Below are positions 18,422 through 26,472 of a DNA stretch of 64,000 nucleotides, piece after piece. Source of the DNA: Amycolatopsis sp. A133 (GTDB taxonomy: Bacteria > Actinomycetota > Actinomycetes > Mycobacteriales > Pseudonocardiaceae). Position numbers and translations under genes: made by a program. The notes under the pieces are model-generated. The model was not told where the DNA came from. It saw only the letters and a program-made list of their open reading frames with translations, and did no database searches. Location: contig NZ_JAVHJU010000067.1 in assembly GCF_031082405.1 (NCBI RefSeq), positions 374,040 through 438,039 of the forward strand, given 5' to 3'. Numbering within the stretch: the stretch's first letter is position 1; each line of letters starts with the position of its first letter.

Positions 18422-19687
18422 ATGCCGAACACCACCGCGCACCGCCTCGCCTCGTTCGCCGGGAAGCTCCTCGGCGGGTCACTCCCCGTCGGCCTGCGGA
18501 CCTGGGACGGAACCCGCGCCGGCCCGGCGGACGCGCCGACCGTGGTGCTGCGCAACCGCCGCGCCCTGCGCCGCCTGCTCTTCGCGCCCGGGGAGCTGGG
18601 GCTCGCCCGCGCCTACGTCACCGGCGACCTCGACGTCGAAGGAGACCTGGCGGACGGCTTCCGCCGGATCTGGGCCCTCACCCGCACGGGCGAGCTCACC
18701 CGGGTCAAGCCGGGGCCGCGCGAGTGGGCAGCGGCGGCCGGGCTGGCCGTCCGGCTCGGCGTCGCCGGGCTGCCGCCGAAACCGCCCGCGGAAGAGGCCC
18801 GGCTGTCCGGGAAGCTGCACAGCCTGCTGCGCGACCGCTCCGCCATCGCCCACCACTACGACCTGGGCAACGCCTTCTACCAGCTGCTGCTGGACGAGTC
18901 GATGGCTTATTCGTGCGCCTACTTCACGTCCGGCTCGTCGAGCCTCGAGCAGGCGCAGCACGACAAGCTGGAGCTGATCTGCCGGAAGCTCGGGTTGCGG
19001 CCGGGGATGCGGCTGCTGGACATCGGCTGCGGCTGGGGTTCGCTGCTCGTGCACGCGGCGAAGCACCACGGCGTCGAGGCCGTCGGCATCACGTTGTCGG
19101 CCGAGCAGCTGCAGCACGTCCGCGGCCGGCTCGCGCAGCACGATCTGGCGGACCGCGTCGAGGTGCGCCGCCAGGACTACCGGGAGCTGCCGGACGCGCC
19201 GTTCGACGCGGTCGCGTCGATCGAGATGGGCGAGCACGTCGGCGAGCTCAACTACCCGGCGTACGCGGCGACGCTGCACCGCATGGTCAAGCCGGGCGGC
19301 CGGGTGCTGCTGCAGCAGATGTCCCGCGGGAACGTCGCCCCCGGCGGCGGCGCGTTCATCGAGCGCTACATCGCCCCGGACATGACCATGCGGCCGGTCG
19401 GCCGGACCATCGGGCACCTGGAGACGGCCGGGCTCGAGGTCCGGGACGTGCACGCGCTGCGCGAGCACTACGTGTGGACGGTCCGGGCCTGGGCCGACAC
19501 CCTGGAGGAGAACTGGGCCGACGTCGTCGCGCTCATCGGCGAGACGGGCGCGCGGGTCTGGCGGCTGTACCTGGTGGGCGGGGCGCTGGCGTTCGAGGAG
19601 AACCGGATGGGCGTGGACCAGATCCTGGCCGTGCGGCCCGACCGGCACGGCGGCAGCGGCCTGCCCGCGACGCGGGAGTGGTCCTGA
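18422..19687 (+). CDS. Cyclopropane-fatty-acyl-phospholipid synthase family methyltransferase
   Basis: SAM-dependent enzyme of 421 residues that modifies unsaturated acyl chains of membrane phospholipids. It has an N-terminal lipid-associated domain, AIAHHYDLGNAFYQLLLDESMAYSCAY as conserved family segments, SAM-binding LDIGCGWGSLL and VASIEMGEHVGELNYPAYAATLHRM. It is followed with a one-base overlap by a DUF1295 membrane protein. In mycobacteria the UfaA1-type enzyme shares such a neighbour and makes 10-methyl branched chains with a flavoprotein; that flavoprotein is not here, so either cyclopropane or methyl-branch formation is possible. Confidence 0.9.
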   Translation: MPNTTAHRLASFAGKLLGGSLPVGLRTWDGTRAGPADAPTVVLRNRRALRRLLFAPGELGLARAYVTGDLDVEGDLADGFRRIWALTRTGELTRVKPGPREWAAAAGLAVRLGVAGLPPKPPAEEARLSGKLHSLLRDRSAIAHHYDLGNAFYQLLLDESMAYSCAYFTSGSSSLEQAQHDKLELICRKLGLRPGMRLLDIGCGWGSLLVHAAKHHGVEAVGITLSAEQLQHVRGRLAQHDLADRVEVRRQDYRELPDAPFDAVASIEMGEHVGELNYPAYAATLHRMVKPGGRVLLQQMSRGNVAPGGGAFIERYIAPDMTMRPVGRTIGHLETAGLEVRDVHALREHYVWTVRAWADTLEENWADVVALIGETGARVWRLYLVGGALAFEENRMGVDQILAVRPDRHGGSGLPATREWS

Positions 19688-20433
19688 TGCCGCAGCTGCT
19701 CGTCACGGCCGCCGTCACGCTCGTGGCGGTGGTCGTGACGTTCGGGATCGCCCGGGCACGCAAGCGGTACGACACGATCGACACGTTCTGGGGCCTCGGT
19801 TTTGCCCTCGTCGCTGTGGTGGCCTTCCCGTTCGGGGACGGCCCGCTGCCGCTGCGGCTCGTGGTCACCGCGCTGACAGTCGTGTGGGGCGTGCGGTTGT
19901 CGGTGCACCTGCACCTGCGCAACCACAAGCTGCCGGAGGACCCGCGGTACGCCGGGATGGGTCCGGGACCGCTGCGGATGTTCGTCCGGGTGTACCTGCT
20001 CCAGGCCGTGGTCCTCTACTTCGTGTCGCTGCCGGTGCAGTTCGCGGTGGACGGCACGGGGATCGGCGTGCTCGGCTGGACCGGGGTGGTGGTGTGGCTG
20101 ATCGGTTTTGCGTTCGAGACGATCGGCGACGAGCAGCTGCGCCGGTTCAAGGCCGACCCGGCCAACCGCGGCCGCGTGCTGGACACCGGGCTGTGGCGCT
20201 ACACGCGGCACCCGAACTACTTCGGCGACGCGTGCGTGTGGTGGGGGCTCTACCTCCTGGCGTGCTCGACGTGGCCGGGTGCGGCGACGATCCTCTCCCC
20301 CGTGGCGATGACCTTCACCCTGGTCCGCGGGACCGGTAAACCGTTGCTGGAGAAGGGAATGGCGCGCACCCGCCCGGCGTACGCGCACTACGCTGAGCGC
20401 ACCAGCGGCTTCTTCCCGTGGCCACCCAGGTGA
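19687..20433 (+). CDS. DUF1295 integral membrane protein (steroid 5-alpha-reductase-like)
   Basis: Membrane protein of 248 residues with about seven helices. The C-terminal half carries family motifs GDEQLRRFKADPANRG, LWRYTRHPNYFGDA and a late basic-aromatic tail. It starts ATG at 19687 inside the preceding stop (TGATG), so it is cotranslated with the cyclopropane synthase gene and probably acts on the same lipids, perhaps in reduction or electron supply; that role is inferred. Its end meets a convergent gene with one base between. Confidence 0.85.
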   Translation: MPQLLVTAAVTLVAVVVTFGIARARKRYDTIDTFWGLGFALVAVVAFPFGDGPLPLRLVVTALTVVWGVRLSVHLHLRNHKLPEDPRYAGMGPGPLRMFVRVYLLQAVVLYFVSLPVQFAVDGTGIGVLGWTGVVVWLIGFAFETIGDEQLRRFKADPANRGRVLDTGLWRYTRHPNYFGDACVWWGLYLLACSTWPGAATILSPVAMTFTLVRGTGKPLLEKGMARTRPAYAHYAERTSGFFPWPPR

Positions 20434-20434
20434 G

Positions 20435-20941
20435 TCACTCCCCGGTGAGGCCGTCGGTCAGCTCGCGCAGCACGTCGAGGTGGCCGACGTGCCGGGCGGT
20501 CTCTTCGATCATGTGCGTGAGGACCCAGCGGACGTTGAAGGTTTCGGCTTTGTGCGTCACTTCGTCGTCCAAGCCGTGTTTCGCGACGATCTCGCGGCTG
20601 CGGGCGCATTGCTCCTCGTAGCCGGCGAGCAGTTCGGCCACCGAGGTCCCGGGCGGGATGCGGAACTCCGCGTCCGGGTCGTCCTTCAGGCGTTCCTCCC
20701 ACGTGTCCTCTTCGCCGCCGACGACGACGGCGAACCAGAACCATTCGTCGAGGGTGAGGTGGGCGAGCAGGCCGGCGATGGTCGTCAGCTCGCTCGGCAG
20801 GTGCACGCGGCGCGCCTGCTCTTCGGTCAGCCCGCCGGACTTCCAGGCGACCGTGGCCCGGTGGTAGTCGAGCAGGCTGGTCAGGATTTCGCGCTCGCCG
20901 CCGGTGAGCGGGACAGCCGGGCGCTGCGGTCGTTCGGTCAT
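20435..20941 (-). CDS. DinB-family (DUF664) protein, possible thiol transferase
   Basis: Four-helix-bundle protein of 168 residues. The three metal ligands typical of DinB proteins are visible: His in LLAHLTLDEWFWF and the two in HMIEETARHVGHLDVLREL. Actinobacterial relatives include mycothiol-dependent S-transferases, so a detoxification role is plausible. ATG 20941 is preferred over an upstream GTG. Divergent from the MarR gene with a 15-nt palindrome between them. It ends head-on against DUF1295. Confidence 0.88.
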   Translation of the reverse strand: MTERPQRPAVPLTGGEREILTSLLDYHRATVAWKSGGLTEEQARRVHLPSELTTIAGLLAHLTLDEWFWFAVVVGGEEDTWEERLKDDPDAEFRIPPGTSVAELLAGYEEQCARSREIVAKHGLDDEVTHKAETFNVRWVLTHMIEETARHVGHLDVLRELTDGLTGE

Positions 20942-20989
20942 GGCCGGAGTCTGGCACCCACCACCGACAGTTCTGGCGAATACCTTGCG

Positions 20990-21004
20990 CACGATGTAAT
21001 CGTG
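20990..21004. promoter_or_regulatory. Candidate operator of the MarR/OhrR-type regulator
   Basis: CACGATGTAATCGTG is a perfect dyad, CACGAT-GTA-ATCGTG, 17 nt ahead of the MarR GTG and 49 nt ahead of the DinB-like ATG. Its place suits autoregulation and divergent control. Confidence 0.6.
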
Positions 21005-21020
21005 GGCTAGGTTTACGGAC

Positions 21021-21464
21021 GTGCCGGACGAGTTCCTCCTGGATGAGCAAACCTGCTTCGCGCTCTACGCGGCGTCGCGCGCGGTGACGGACACGTACCG
21101 TCCCCTGCTCGGCGAACTCGGCCTCACCTACCCGCAGTACCTGGTGCTGCTGGTGCTGTGGGAGTCCGACGACCGGCCGGTCAAGGAGATCGGCGAGGCG
21201 CTGCACCTGGACTACGGCACGCTTTCCCCGCTGCTCAAGCGGCTCGAGGCCAACGGGCTCGTCACGCGGACACGGCTGCCCGCGGACGAACGCACGGTGG
21301 TGATCAGCCTGACCGACGAGGGCCGGGCGGTGCGCACGCGCGCCGCGGGCGTCCCGTCGGCGATCGGCTGCGCACTGGGCCTCGGGGACGCCGAGCGGCG
21401 GCAGCTCATCGCCACCCTGCGGCGGCTGACGGCGTCGGCCGCCGCGTACTCACCCGATCATTGA
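21021..21464 (+). CDS. MarR-family peroxide/oxidant sensor, OhrR type
   Basis: Winged-helix regulator of 147 residues. The N-terminal EQTCFALYAASR carries the Cys used by OhrR proteins to sense organic hydroperoxides, followed by YPQYLVLLVLWE, the recognition region YGTLSPLLKRLEANGLVTR and wing LPADERTVVISLT. It is followed 10 nt on by an OsmC-type hydroperoxide reductase gene, the usual target. GTG 21021 is used. Probable mechanism: DNA release when Cys is oxidised. Confidence 0.87.
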   Translation: MPDEFLLDEQTCFALYAASRAVTDTYRPLLGELGLTYPQYLVLLVLWESDDRPVKEIGEALHLDYGTLSPLLKRLEANGLVTRTRLPADERTVVISLTDEGRAVRTRAAGVPSAIGCALGLGDAERRQLIATLRRLTASAAAYSPDH

Positions 21465-21474
21465 GGAGGCTCCT

Positions 21475-21909
21475 ATGCCCAGCCGTGACGCCACCACCCA
21501 CTGGGTCGGCGGACTGAACAGCGGAAAGGGCGAGGTCACGCTGGACTCGTCCAACGCGGGCTCGTTCGCCGTGTCGTTCCCGACCCGGGCGGGCAACCCG
21601 GACGGCCAGACGAGCCCCGAGGAGCTCATCGCGGCGGCGCACTCGTCCTGCCTGGCGATGAACCTGTCGGGCGTGCTGGAGTCGCACCAGCTCACGGCGG
21701 ACTCGATCGACGTGACCGCCGAGGTGACGCTGGGCCCGGCCAAGGGCGGCGGCTTCGAGATCAGCGGCATCGCGATCACCCTGCGGGCGTCGATCCCGGG
21801 CGTGACGGCGGAGCAGTTCGCCGAGTACGCGGAGACAGCGGAGAAGACGTGCCCGGTGTCGAAGGCCCTGGCCGGCACGACGATCACCATGGACGCGGCC
21901 CTCGCCTGA
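21475..21909 (+). CDS. osmC: OsmC/Ohr-family thiol peroxidase
   Basis: Hydroperoxide reductase of 144 residues using two Cys, seen in AAHSSCLAMN and EKTCPVSKAL. The start THWVGGLNSGKGEVTLD, the PEELIAAAHSSC motif and the ending TITMDAALA place it closer to OsmC than Ohr. GAGGAGG precedes the ATG, it shares an operon with the MarR sensor, and it ends before a strong terminator. Confidence 0.9.
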   Translation: MPSRDATTHWVGGLNSGKGEVTLDSSNAGSFAVSFPTRAGNPDGQTSPEELIAAAHSSCLAMNLSGVLESHQLTADSIDVTAEVTLGPAKGGGFEISGIAITLRASIPGVTAEQFAEYAETAEKTCPVSKALAGTTITMDAALA

Positions 21910-21923
21910 TTTTTCGGCCACGG

Positions 21924-21954
21924 ACGGCCCTCCCGCTGCCGGCGGGAGGGCCGT
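21924..21954. terminator. Intrinsic-type terminator between osmC and CGNR gene
   Basis: Perfect 13-bp stem, ACGGCCCTCCCGC with its complement around five bases, followed by TCTAC. It starts 14 nt after the osmC stop and ends 2 nt before the stop of the convergent gene; TTTTT occurs at 21910-21914 on the leftward exit. Confidence 0.85.
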
Positions 21955-21955
21955 T

Positions 21956-22492
21956 CTACGTCGTGGCCGCCTTGGCCCGGTAAGCCGACTTCTTCGCCTG
22001 GTTCCCGCAAACGCCCATCGAGCACCACCGCCGCGTCCCCGGGCGGGACGTGTCCAGGAACAACGCCCCGCACCGCGGTCCCGCACACCGCCGGACCCGG
22101 GCGAACTCCGGCGACGTCACCAGGTCCAGCGCGTCCCGGGCCAGCAACGCCAGCATCGCCGACGCGGGATCCGAAGCCTGCCAACGCAGTTCGCCCGACG
22201 GCGTCAACGAAGGTGCCGGCACCGGCGGCGCCGCGAACCGGTTCAGCCGCTGCCGCGTCGACGGCCGCACCGGGCCGGTCAGCAGCTCGTGGATCGCCTC
22301 GCGCAAGGCCTGCGCGTCGCTCACCGAAGCCGGGTGCACCGGGGCCGGGAACGGGCCCAGCTGGTCGATCCACGCCCCCCACGCCGGCGCGTCCGGGAGT
22401 TCCTCCGTCTCCGAAGGCGTCCCCCGGTACCGCAGCGTCCGGAGGAAGTCGAGGCACAGGCGGCCCGCTCCCGCCCGGAATCTGTCCGTCAT
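21956..22492 (-). CDS. CGNR zinc-finger transcription regulator
   Basis: Protein of 178 residues. An N-terminal stress-induced-response-type helical region (FRAGAGRLCLDFLRTLRYRG) is followed by the zinc-binding C-terminus RRCAGPRCGALFLD then RRWCSMGVCGNQAKKS, which contains the CGNR-type motif with four Cys. Divergent from the MFS exporter with a symmetrical operator between, so it probably represses or activates that gene. The ligand is unknown. Confidence 0.88.
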   Translation of the reverse strand: MTDRFRAGAGRLCLDFLRTLRYRGTPSETEELPDAPAWGAWIDQLGPFPAPVHPASVSDAQALREAIHELLTGPVRPSTRQRLNRFAAPPVPAPSLTPSGELRWQASDPASAMLALLARDALDLVTSPEFARVRRCAGPRCGALFLDTSRPGTRRWCSMGVCGNQAKKSAYRAKAATT

Positions 22493-22509
22493 GCGGGTCA
22501 CAGTACGCC

Positions 22510-22555
22510 GGAACCGGTTTGACTGGTACCGTCGGGAACCGATCAAACCGGTTCC
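22510..22555. promoter_or_regulatory. Symmetric double operator between the CGNR and MFS genes
   Basis: GGAACCGGTTTGA (22510-22522) and its exact reverse complement (22543-22555) are 33 nt apart centre to centre, close to three helical turns. Each half contains the palindrome AACCGGTT. It lies mid-way between two divergent starts (22492 and 22576), as a shared operator would. Confidence 0.65.
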
Positions 22556-22575
22556 GAGATCCTGGGGGCGCCCGC

Positions 22576-23745
22576 ATGACCGAGACCGAGCAGAAGGCCC
22601 CGCCGGGCTGGCTCGTGCTGCTGCTGGCCGTCTCCTGTGGACTGACCGTCGCCAACCTGTACTACGCCCAGCCGCTGCTCGCCGAGCTGCAGAAGGCCTT
22701 CGGCGTCGGGGAAGCCGCCGCCGGCGGGGTCGTCACCGCCACCCAGATCGGGTACGCCGCCGGGATGCTGCTGCTCGTGCCGCTCGGCGACCGGCTCGAG
22801 AACCGCGGCCTCGTCGCGACGCTGCTCGCGCTCGCCTGCGCCGGGCTGGTCGTCACCGGGATCGCGCCCGGGTTCGCCGTGCTGCTGATCGCCTCGCTGG
22901 CCGTCGGGGCGGCGTCGGTCGTCGTGCAGATCCTCATCCCGTTCGCCGCCGACATCTCCCCCGACGCCATCCGCGGCCGGATCGTCGGGCGGGTCGTCAG
23001 CGGGCTGCTCTTCGGCATCCTGCTTTCCCGGGTGGTCGCGAGCCTGCTCGCCGAAGTGACCAGCTGGCGCGTCGTGTTCCTGATCTCGGCGGGGGCGATG
23101 GCGGCGCTCGCCGTGGTGCTGCGGTTCATCCTGCCGCGTCGCGCACCCAAGACCGACGTCCGTTACGGGCAGCTGATCCGGTCGACCCTGGCCATGGCGC
23201 GGAAACACCCGCCCCTGCGCCACCGCGCCCTCTACCAGTCGGCGATGTTCGGGTCGTTCAGCGCGTTCTGGACGACCATCGCGTTCGTCTTGACCGCACC
23301 GCCCTTCAACTACTCCCAGCTGGGCGTGGGGCTCTTCGCACTGGCGGGCGCGGCCGGCGCGGCGGTGGCCCCGCTGGCCGGCCGGTGGTCGGACCACGGC
23401 CACGGCCGTCGGCTCACCGCGGGCGCCTTCGTGCTGTGCGCCGCGGCGTTCGCGCTGGCCGGCTTCGGCGCGCACAGCGTGATCCTGCTGGCGATCGCCG
23501 CGATCGCCGTGGACATGGCCGTCCAGACGACGCTGGTGGTCGGCCAGCACACGATCTACCAGCTCGACCCCTCGGCCCGCGCCCGGATCAACAGCGTCTA
23601 CCTGGGCACGTTCTTCATCGGCGGCGCCATCGGTTCGCAGGCGGGTTCGATCGCGTACCACCTCGGCGGCTGGACGGCGGTCGTCGTGTTCGCCGGCGTG
23701 CTCCCGCTGCTCGGTCTGGCCGGGATGACCCGCACCCGCGCCTAA
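22576..23745 (+). CDS. MFS transporter
   Basis: Twelve-helix exporter of 389 residues. It begins ATGACC after an N-terminal hydrophilic KAPPGW; motif A-like GDRLENRGLVA lies between helices 2 and 3 and a second charged loop GRWSDHGHGRRL between 8 and 9. It resembles drug or sugar efflux proteins (YnfM/DHA1 type). Substrate unknown; regulated probably by the divergent CGNR protein. Confidence 0.87.
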   Translation: MTETEQKAPPGWLVLLLAVSCGLTVANLYYAQPLLAELQKAFGVGEAAAGGVVTATQIGYAAGMLLLVPLGDRLENRGLVATLLALACAGLVVTGIAPGFAVLLIASLAVGAASVVVQILIPFAADISPDAIRGRIVGRVVSGLLFGILLSRVVASLLAEVTSWRVVFLISAGAMAALAVVLRFILPRRAPKTDVRYGQLIRSTLAMARKHPPLRHRALYQSAMFGSFSAFWTTIAFVLTAPPFNYSQLGVGLFALAGAAGAAVAPLAGRWSDHGHGRRLTAGAFVLCAAAFALAGFGAHSVILLAIAAIAVDMAVQTTLVVGQHTIYQLDPSARARINSVYLGTFFIGGAIGSQAGSIAYHLGGWTAVVVFAGVLPLLGLAGMTRTRA

Positions 23746-24632
23746 CGAGCCAGCAGCCCGAGAACCAGCGCCAACGGCGGCCACGCCTCCCGCCCACGCC
23801 GGGTGCACGCAAAAGCCCGCTGCCGCACCTCCGGCCCGGCCAGCGGCACCAGCGCCACGCCCGGCTTCGTCACCCGCCCCGACGGCAGCAGGCCGACGGC
23901 GGGGGCCGGGCCCTTCGCGATCAGGTCCTCGACCAGGTCCAGGCTGTCCGCGCGGTGCTTCACGGCCGGGGTGAAGCCCGCCATCGAGGCCAGCCTGCGG
24001 ACCACGTCCTCGTCGGCGCTGTTGCGGGAGTTGACGATCCAGCCGTGGCCGCGGAACGCCTCGAAGACCGCCACCGTCGCGCCCCCGCTCGCGCGGGCCG
24101 CGTCGGGGGCCGGCACACCCAGTGCCCAGCGGGCTGTCCACAGTGGACCAACAGTGATCGCGGGGTCCACGCTGGCCGGGGCGAGGTCGTAGTCGTAGAT
24201 GAGGGCCAGGTCGATGTCGTCGGCCAGCAGCGCGGCGACCGCCTCCTGCGGTTCGTACTCGCTGATCCGCAGCTCGACCTGCGGGTGGTTCGCGGCGAGC
24301 GCGGTGGCCGCCGGGAGCACCGCGCGCCGCACGGCCGTGGCGAACCCGGCGACCCGCACCGTGCCGGCCGGCTCGGCGTGGGGGTCGAGGTCGGCGTGGG
24401 CGGCCTCCACGGCGGCGAGGATCGTCACCGCGTGCTCGGCCAGGCGCCGTCCCGCGGGGGTGAGCCGCACGCGCCGGCCGTCCGGCTCGAGCAGGGGCAC
24501 GCCGGTCTCGCGCGCCAGGACCGCGATCTGCTGAGAGACCGTCGACGTCGTCGTCCCGAGCACGTCCGCCACGGCGCGCATCGAGCCGTGGCGGGACAGC
24601 TCGAGCAGATACGGGAGCCGGCGGGTGTCCAC
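23742..24632 (-). CDS. LysR-family transcription regulator
   Basis: Regulator of 296 residues with N-terminal HTH (LPYLLELSRHGSMRAVADVL then TSTVSQQIAVL) and a C-terminal effector-binding domain from about 90. GTG 24632 puts Val-Asp-Thr-Arg-Arg at the start, typical for the family. It faces the EamA transporter gene with an inverted repeat between, so that gene is the probable target. Its end overlaps the convergent MFS end by 4 nt. Confidence 0.9.
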   Translation of the reverse strand: MDTRRLPYLLELSRHGSMRAVADVLGTTTSTVSQQIAVLARETGVPLLEPDGRRVRLTPAGRRLAEHAVTILAAVEAAHADLDPHAEPAGTVRVAGFATAVRRAVLPAATALAANHPQVELRISEYEPQEAVAALLADDIDLALIYDYDLAPASVDPAITVGPLWTARWALGVPAPDAARASGGATVAVFEAFRGHGWIVNSRNSADEDVVRRLASMAGFTPAVKHRADSLDLVEDLIAKGPAPAVGLLPSGRVTKPGVALVPLAGPEVRQRAFACTRRGREAWPPLALVLGLLAR

Positions 24633-24661
24633 GCGGTCATTGTCCCGGATTCCCGGACGAT

Positions 24662-24686
24662 ATGTCCACGATCGGCACGTGGACAT
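24662..24686. promoter_or_regulatory. Candidate LysR box
   Basis: ATGTCCAC (24662-24669) and GTGGACAT (24679-24686) are perfect 8-nt inverted arms around 9 nt, containing T-N11-A (24665 to 24677). It lies 30 nt from each start, between lysR at 24632 and the EamA GTG at 24716. Confidence 0.55.
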
Positions 24687-24715
24687 GGACGGTCCCCGTC
24701 GGCTTTGCTGGTCCC

Positions 24716-25570
24716 GTGCCCACCTCGTCCCGCACCGGAGCGACCCTCGCCGTCGCCGCCATGCTCTGCGTCCAGCTCGGCCTCGCCGCGTCGGTCGGCC
24801 TGTTCGACCGCATCGGTCCCGAAGGCGCCGCTTGGCTGCGGCTGACCTGGGCCGGGGTGCTGCTGCTCGTCGTGGTGCGGCCGCGGCCGTCGTCGTTCCG
24901 GCCGGGCACCTTCGCGGCCTGTTGCGGGCTGGGCGTGGTCACGGCGGGGATGACCATGTTCTTCATGCAAGCGGCCGCCCGGTTGCCGCTCGGGACGGCG
25001 AGTGCGCTGGAGTTCCTCGGACCGCTGACCGTCGCCGTCACGCGCGGCCGCGGCGGCAACCGGGTGTGGGCCGTCCTCGCCGCGCTCGGCGTGGTGCTGC
25101 TGACCGAACCGTGGCGGGGCGGCGCGGACCCGGCGGGCGTCGGCTACGCGCTCGCGGCCGCGGCCTGCTGGGCCGGCTACATCCTGCTGACGCAGCGGGT
25201 CGGCGACGAGGTGGCCGGCGTGCGCGGGCTCGCGGTGTCGATGCCGGTGGCGGGCATCGTGGCGACGCTCGCCTACGGACCGTCGGTGGTGGCGCACCTG
25301 ACCTGGCCGCTGCTGTTCATCGGGCTCGGGCTCGCGGTGCTGCTGCCGGTGGTGCCGTTCGCGCTCGAGATGCTCGCGCTGCGGCGGCTGACCGCCCCCG
25401 CGTTCGGGACGCTGATGAGCCTGGAACCGGCCCTCGCCTTGACCATCGGGCTCGTCGTGCTCCACCAGGTCCCGAGCGCCGGTGCGGCCGCGGGGGTGGT
25501 GCTGGTCGTGGCGGCCGGCATCGGCGCGGAGCGGACCGGGACGCGGGAGCCGGTCGAGCAGCCGGCCTAG
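24716..25570 (+). CDS. EamA-family (drug/metabolite, RhtA-like) exporter
   Basis: Membrane protein of 284 residues with about ten helices in two EamA repeats; LPLGTASALEFLGPLTVA and the second-half SLEPALALTIGLVVL are family-like. It probably exports amino acids or small metabolites. GTG 24716 is used because an upstream in-frame ATG at 24662 would place coding sequence over the LysR inverted repeat. Convergent with, and overlapping by 4 nt, the next gene. Confidence 0.84.
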   Translation: MPTSSRTGATLAVAAMLCVQLGLAASVGLFDRIGPEGAAWLRLTWAGVLLLVVVRPRPSSFRPGTFAACCGLGVVTAGMTMFFMQAAARLPLGTASALEFLGPLTVAVTRGRGGNRVWAVLAALGVVLLTEPWRGGADPAGVGYALAAAACWAGYILLTQRVGDEVAGVRGLAVSMPVAGIVATLAYGPSVVAHLTWPLLFIGLGLAVLLPVVPFALEMLALRRLTAPAFGTLMSLEPALALTIGLVVLHQVPSAGAAAGVVLVVAAGIGAERTGTREPVEQPA

Positions 25571-26397
25571 GCGAAGACCTCTCGCCGCGCGGCCACCCAC
25601 TCCGCGTAGGTGGTCCCCGGCCGGCCGAGCAGGTCCTCGACGACACCGGTCGGCACCTGCGGGTGCCGCAGCGTCTCTTCGAAGCCTTCGAGCAGCCAGC
25701 CGACGGCCTCCTCCGGGACGCCGTACCCGATCCACAACGCGCGCTGCTGCGCCGGAGTCAGCTCACGAAAGCGGATTTCCCGGCCCAGCACCGCGGCCAG
25801 GGTCTCGACCTGCCCGCGCAGGCTGATCGCCTCCGGTCCGCTGAGGACGTAGGTGGCGCCGACGTGCCCCGCCGAACCCAGCACCCGGGCGGCCACCGCC
25901 GCGATGTCGCCGAGGTCGATGGGCGTCTGCGTCGCGTCGCCGTAAGCCATCGCGACCTCGCCGGCCCGCACCATGGGCGCCCAATCGAGCGTGTTGTTCA
26001 TGAACACCCCGGGCCGCAGGAAGGTCCAGGCGAACCCGGCCGCCCGGACGGCGGCCTCGACGGCGGCGTACTCGTGGCCGCTGGAGCCTTCGTGGTCGTC
26101 GCCGACGCTGCTGCCCGACAACGCGACGACGGTTTCGACGCCGGCGTCGGAAGCCAGCTCGCAGAACCGCCGGACGGTCCGCGCCATCGGCGCGAGGTAC
26201 ACCGCCGAGACGCCCTTGAGCGCCACCGGCAACGTCGACGGCTTCGCCAGCGACCCGACGACCACTTCGGCCTCCGGGGGCAGCTTGGCGCGTCCGGGGT
26301 CGACGGTCAGCGCCCGTACGGGGATTCCCGCCGCGAGCAGTTCGTCGACCACGAGCCGGCCGACGCTGCCGGTTGCACCCGTCACCAGGATCGTCAT
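25567..26397 (-). CDS. NmrA-like NAD(P)-binding reductase/sensor (atypical SDR)
   Basis: Rossmann-fold protein of 276 residues. The start TILVTGATGSVGRLVVDELL contains the GATGxxG dinucleotide site; the usual YxxxK of classical SDRs is not obvious, and GHEYAAVEAAVRAAGFAWTFLRPGVFMNN fits the NmrA/NAD(P)H-azoreductase-like group. ATG 26397 has GAGGAGGG ahead. A 38-nt palindrome lies in its promoter, so it is probably induced by a small molecule through a repressor encoded elsewhere. Confidence 0.87.
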   Translation of the reverse strand: MTILVTGATGSVGRLVVDELLAAGIPVRALTVDPGRAKLPPEAEVVVGSLAKPSTLPVALKGVSAVYLAPMARTVRRFCELASDAGVETVVALSGSSVGDDHEGSSGHEYAAVEAAVRAAGFAWTFLRPGVFMNNTLDWAPMVRAGEVAMAYGDATQTPIDLGDIAAVAARVLGSAGHVGATYVLSGPEAISLRGQVETLAAVLGREIRFRELTPAQQRALWIGYGVPEEAVGWLLEGFEETLRHPQVPTGVVEDLLGRPGTTYAEWVAARREVFA

Positions 26398-26411
26398 GTG
26401 CACCCTCCTCA

Positions 26412-26449
26412 TTCTCGTATGCCGTACGAGATCGTACGGCATACGAGAA
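26412..26449. promoter_or_regulatory. 38-nt perfect palindrome, TetR-like operator
   Basis: Arm TTCTCGTATGCCGTACGA (26412-26429), centre GA, then its exact complement (26432-26449). Each arm itself contains CGTA and TACG in inverted order, as in tandem TetR-type sites. It sits 15 nt before the reductase ATG and 23 nt past the ftsQ stop. It might double as a transcription hairpin for ftsQ, but the lack of a T-run makes operator more likely. Confidence 0.6.
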
Positions 26450-26472
26450 CACCGGTGCACATAAAAGGGATT

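Noticed and set aside
24662..24715. Upstream ATG for the EamA gene
   Set aside because: It lies on the LysR-type inverted repeat and adds residues unlike the family; the GTG at 24716 is better.
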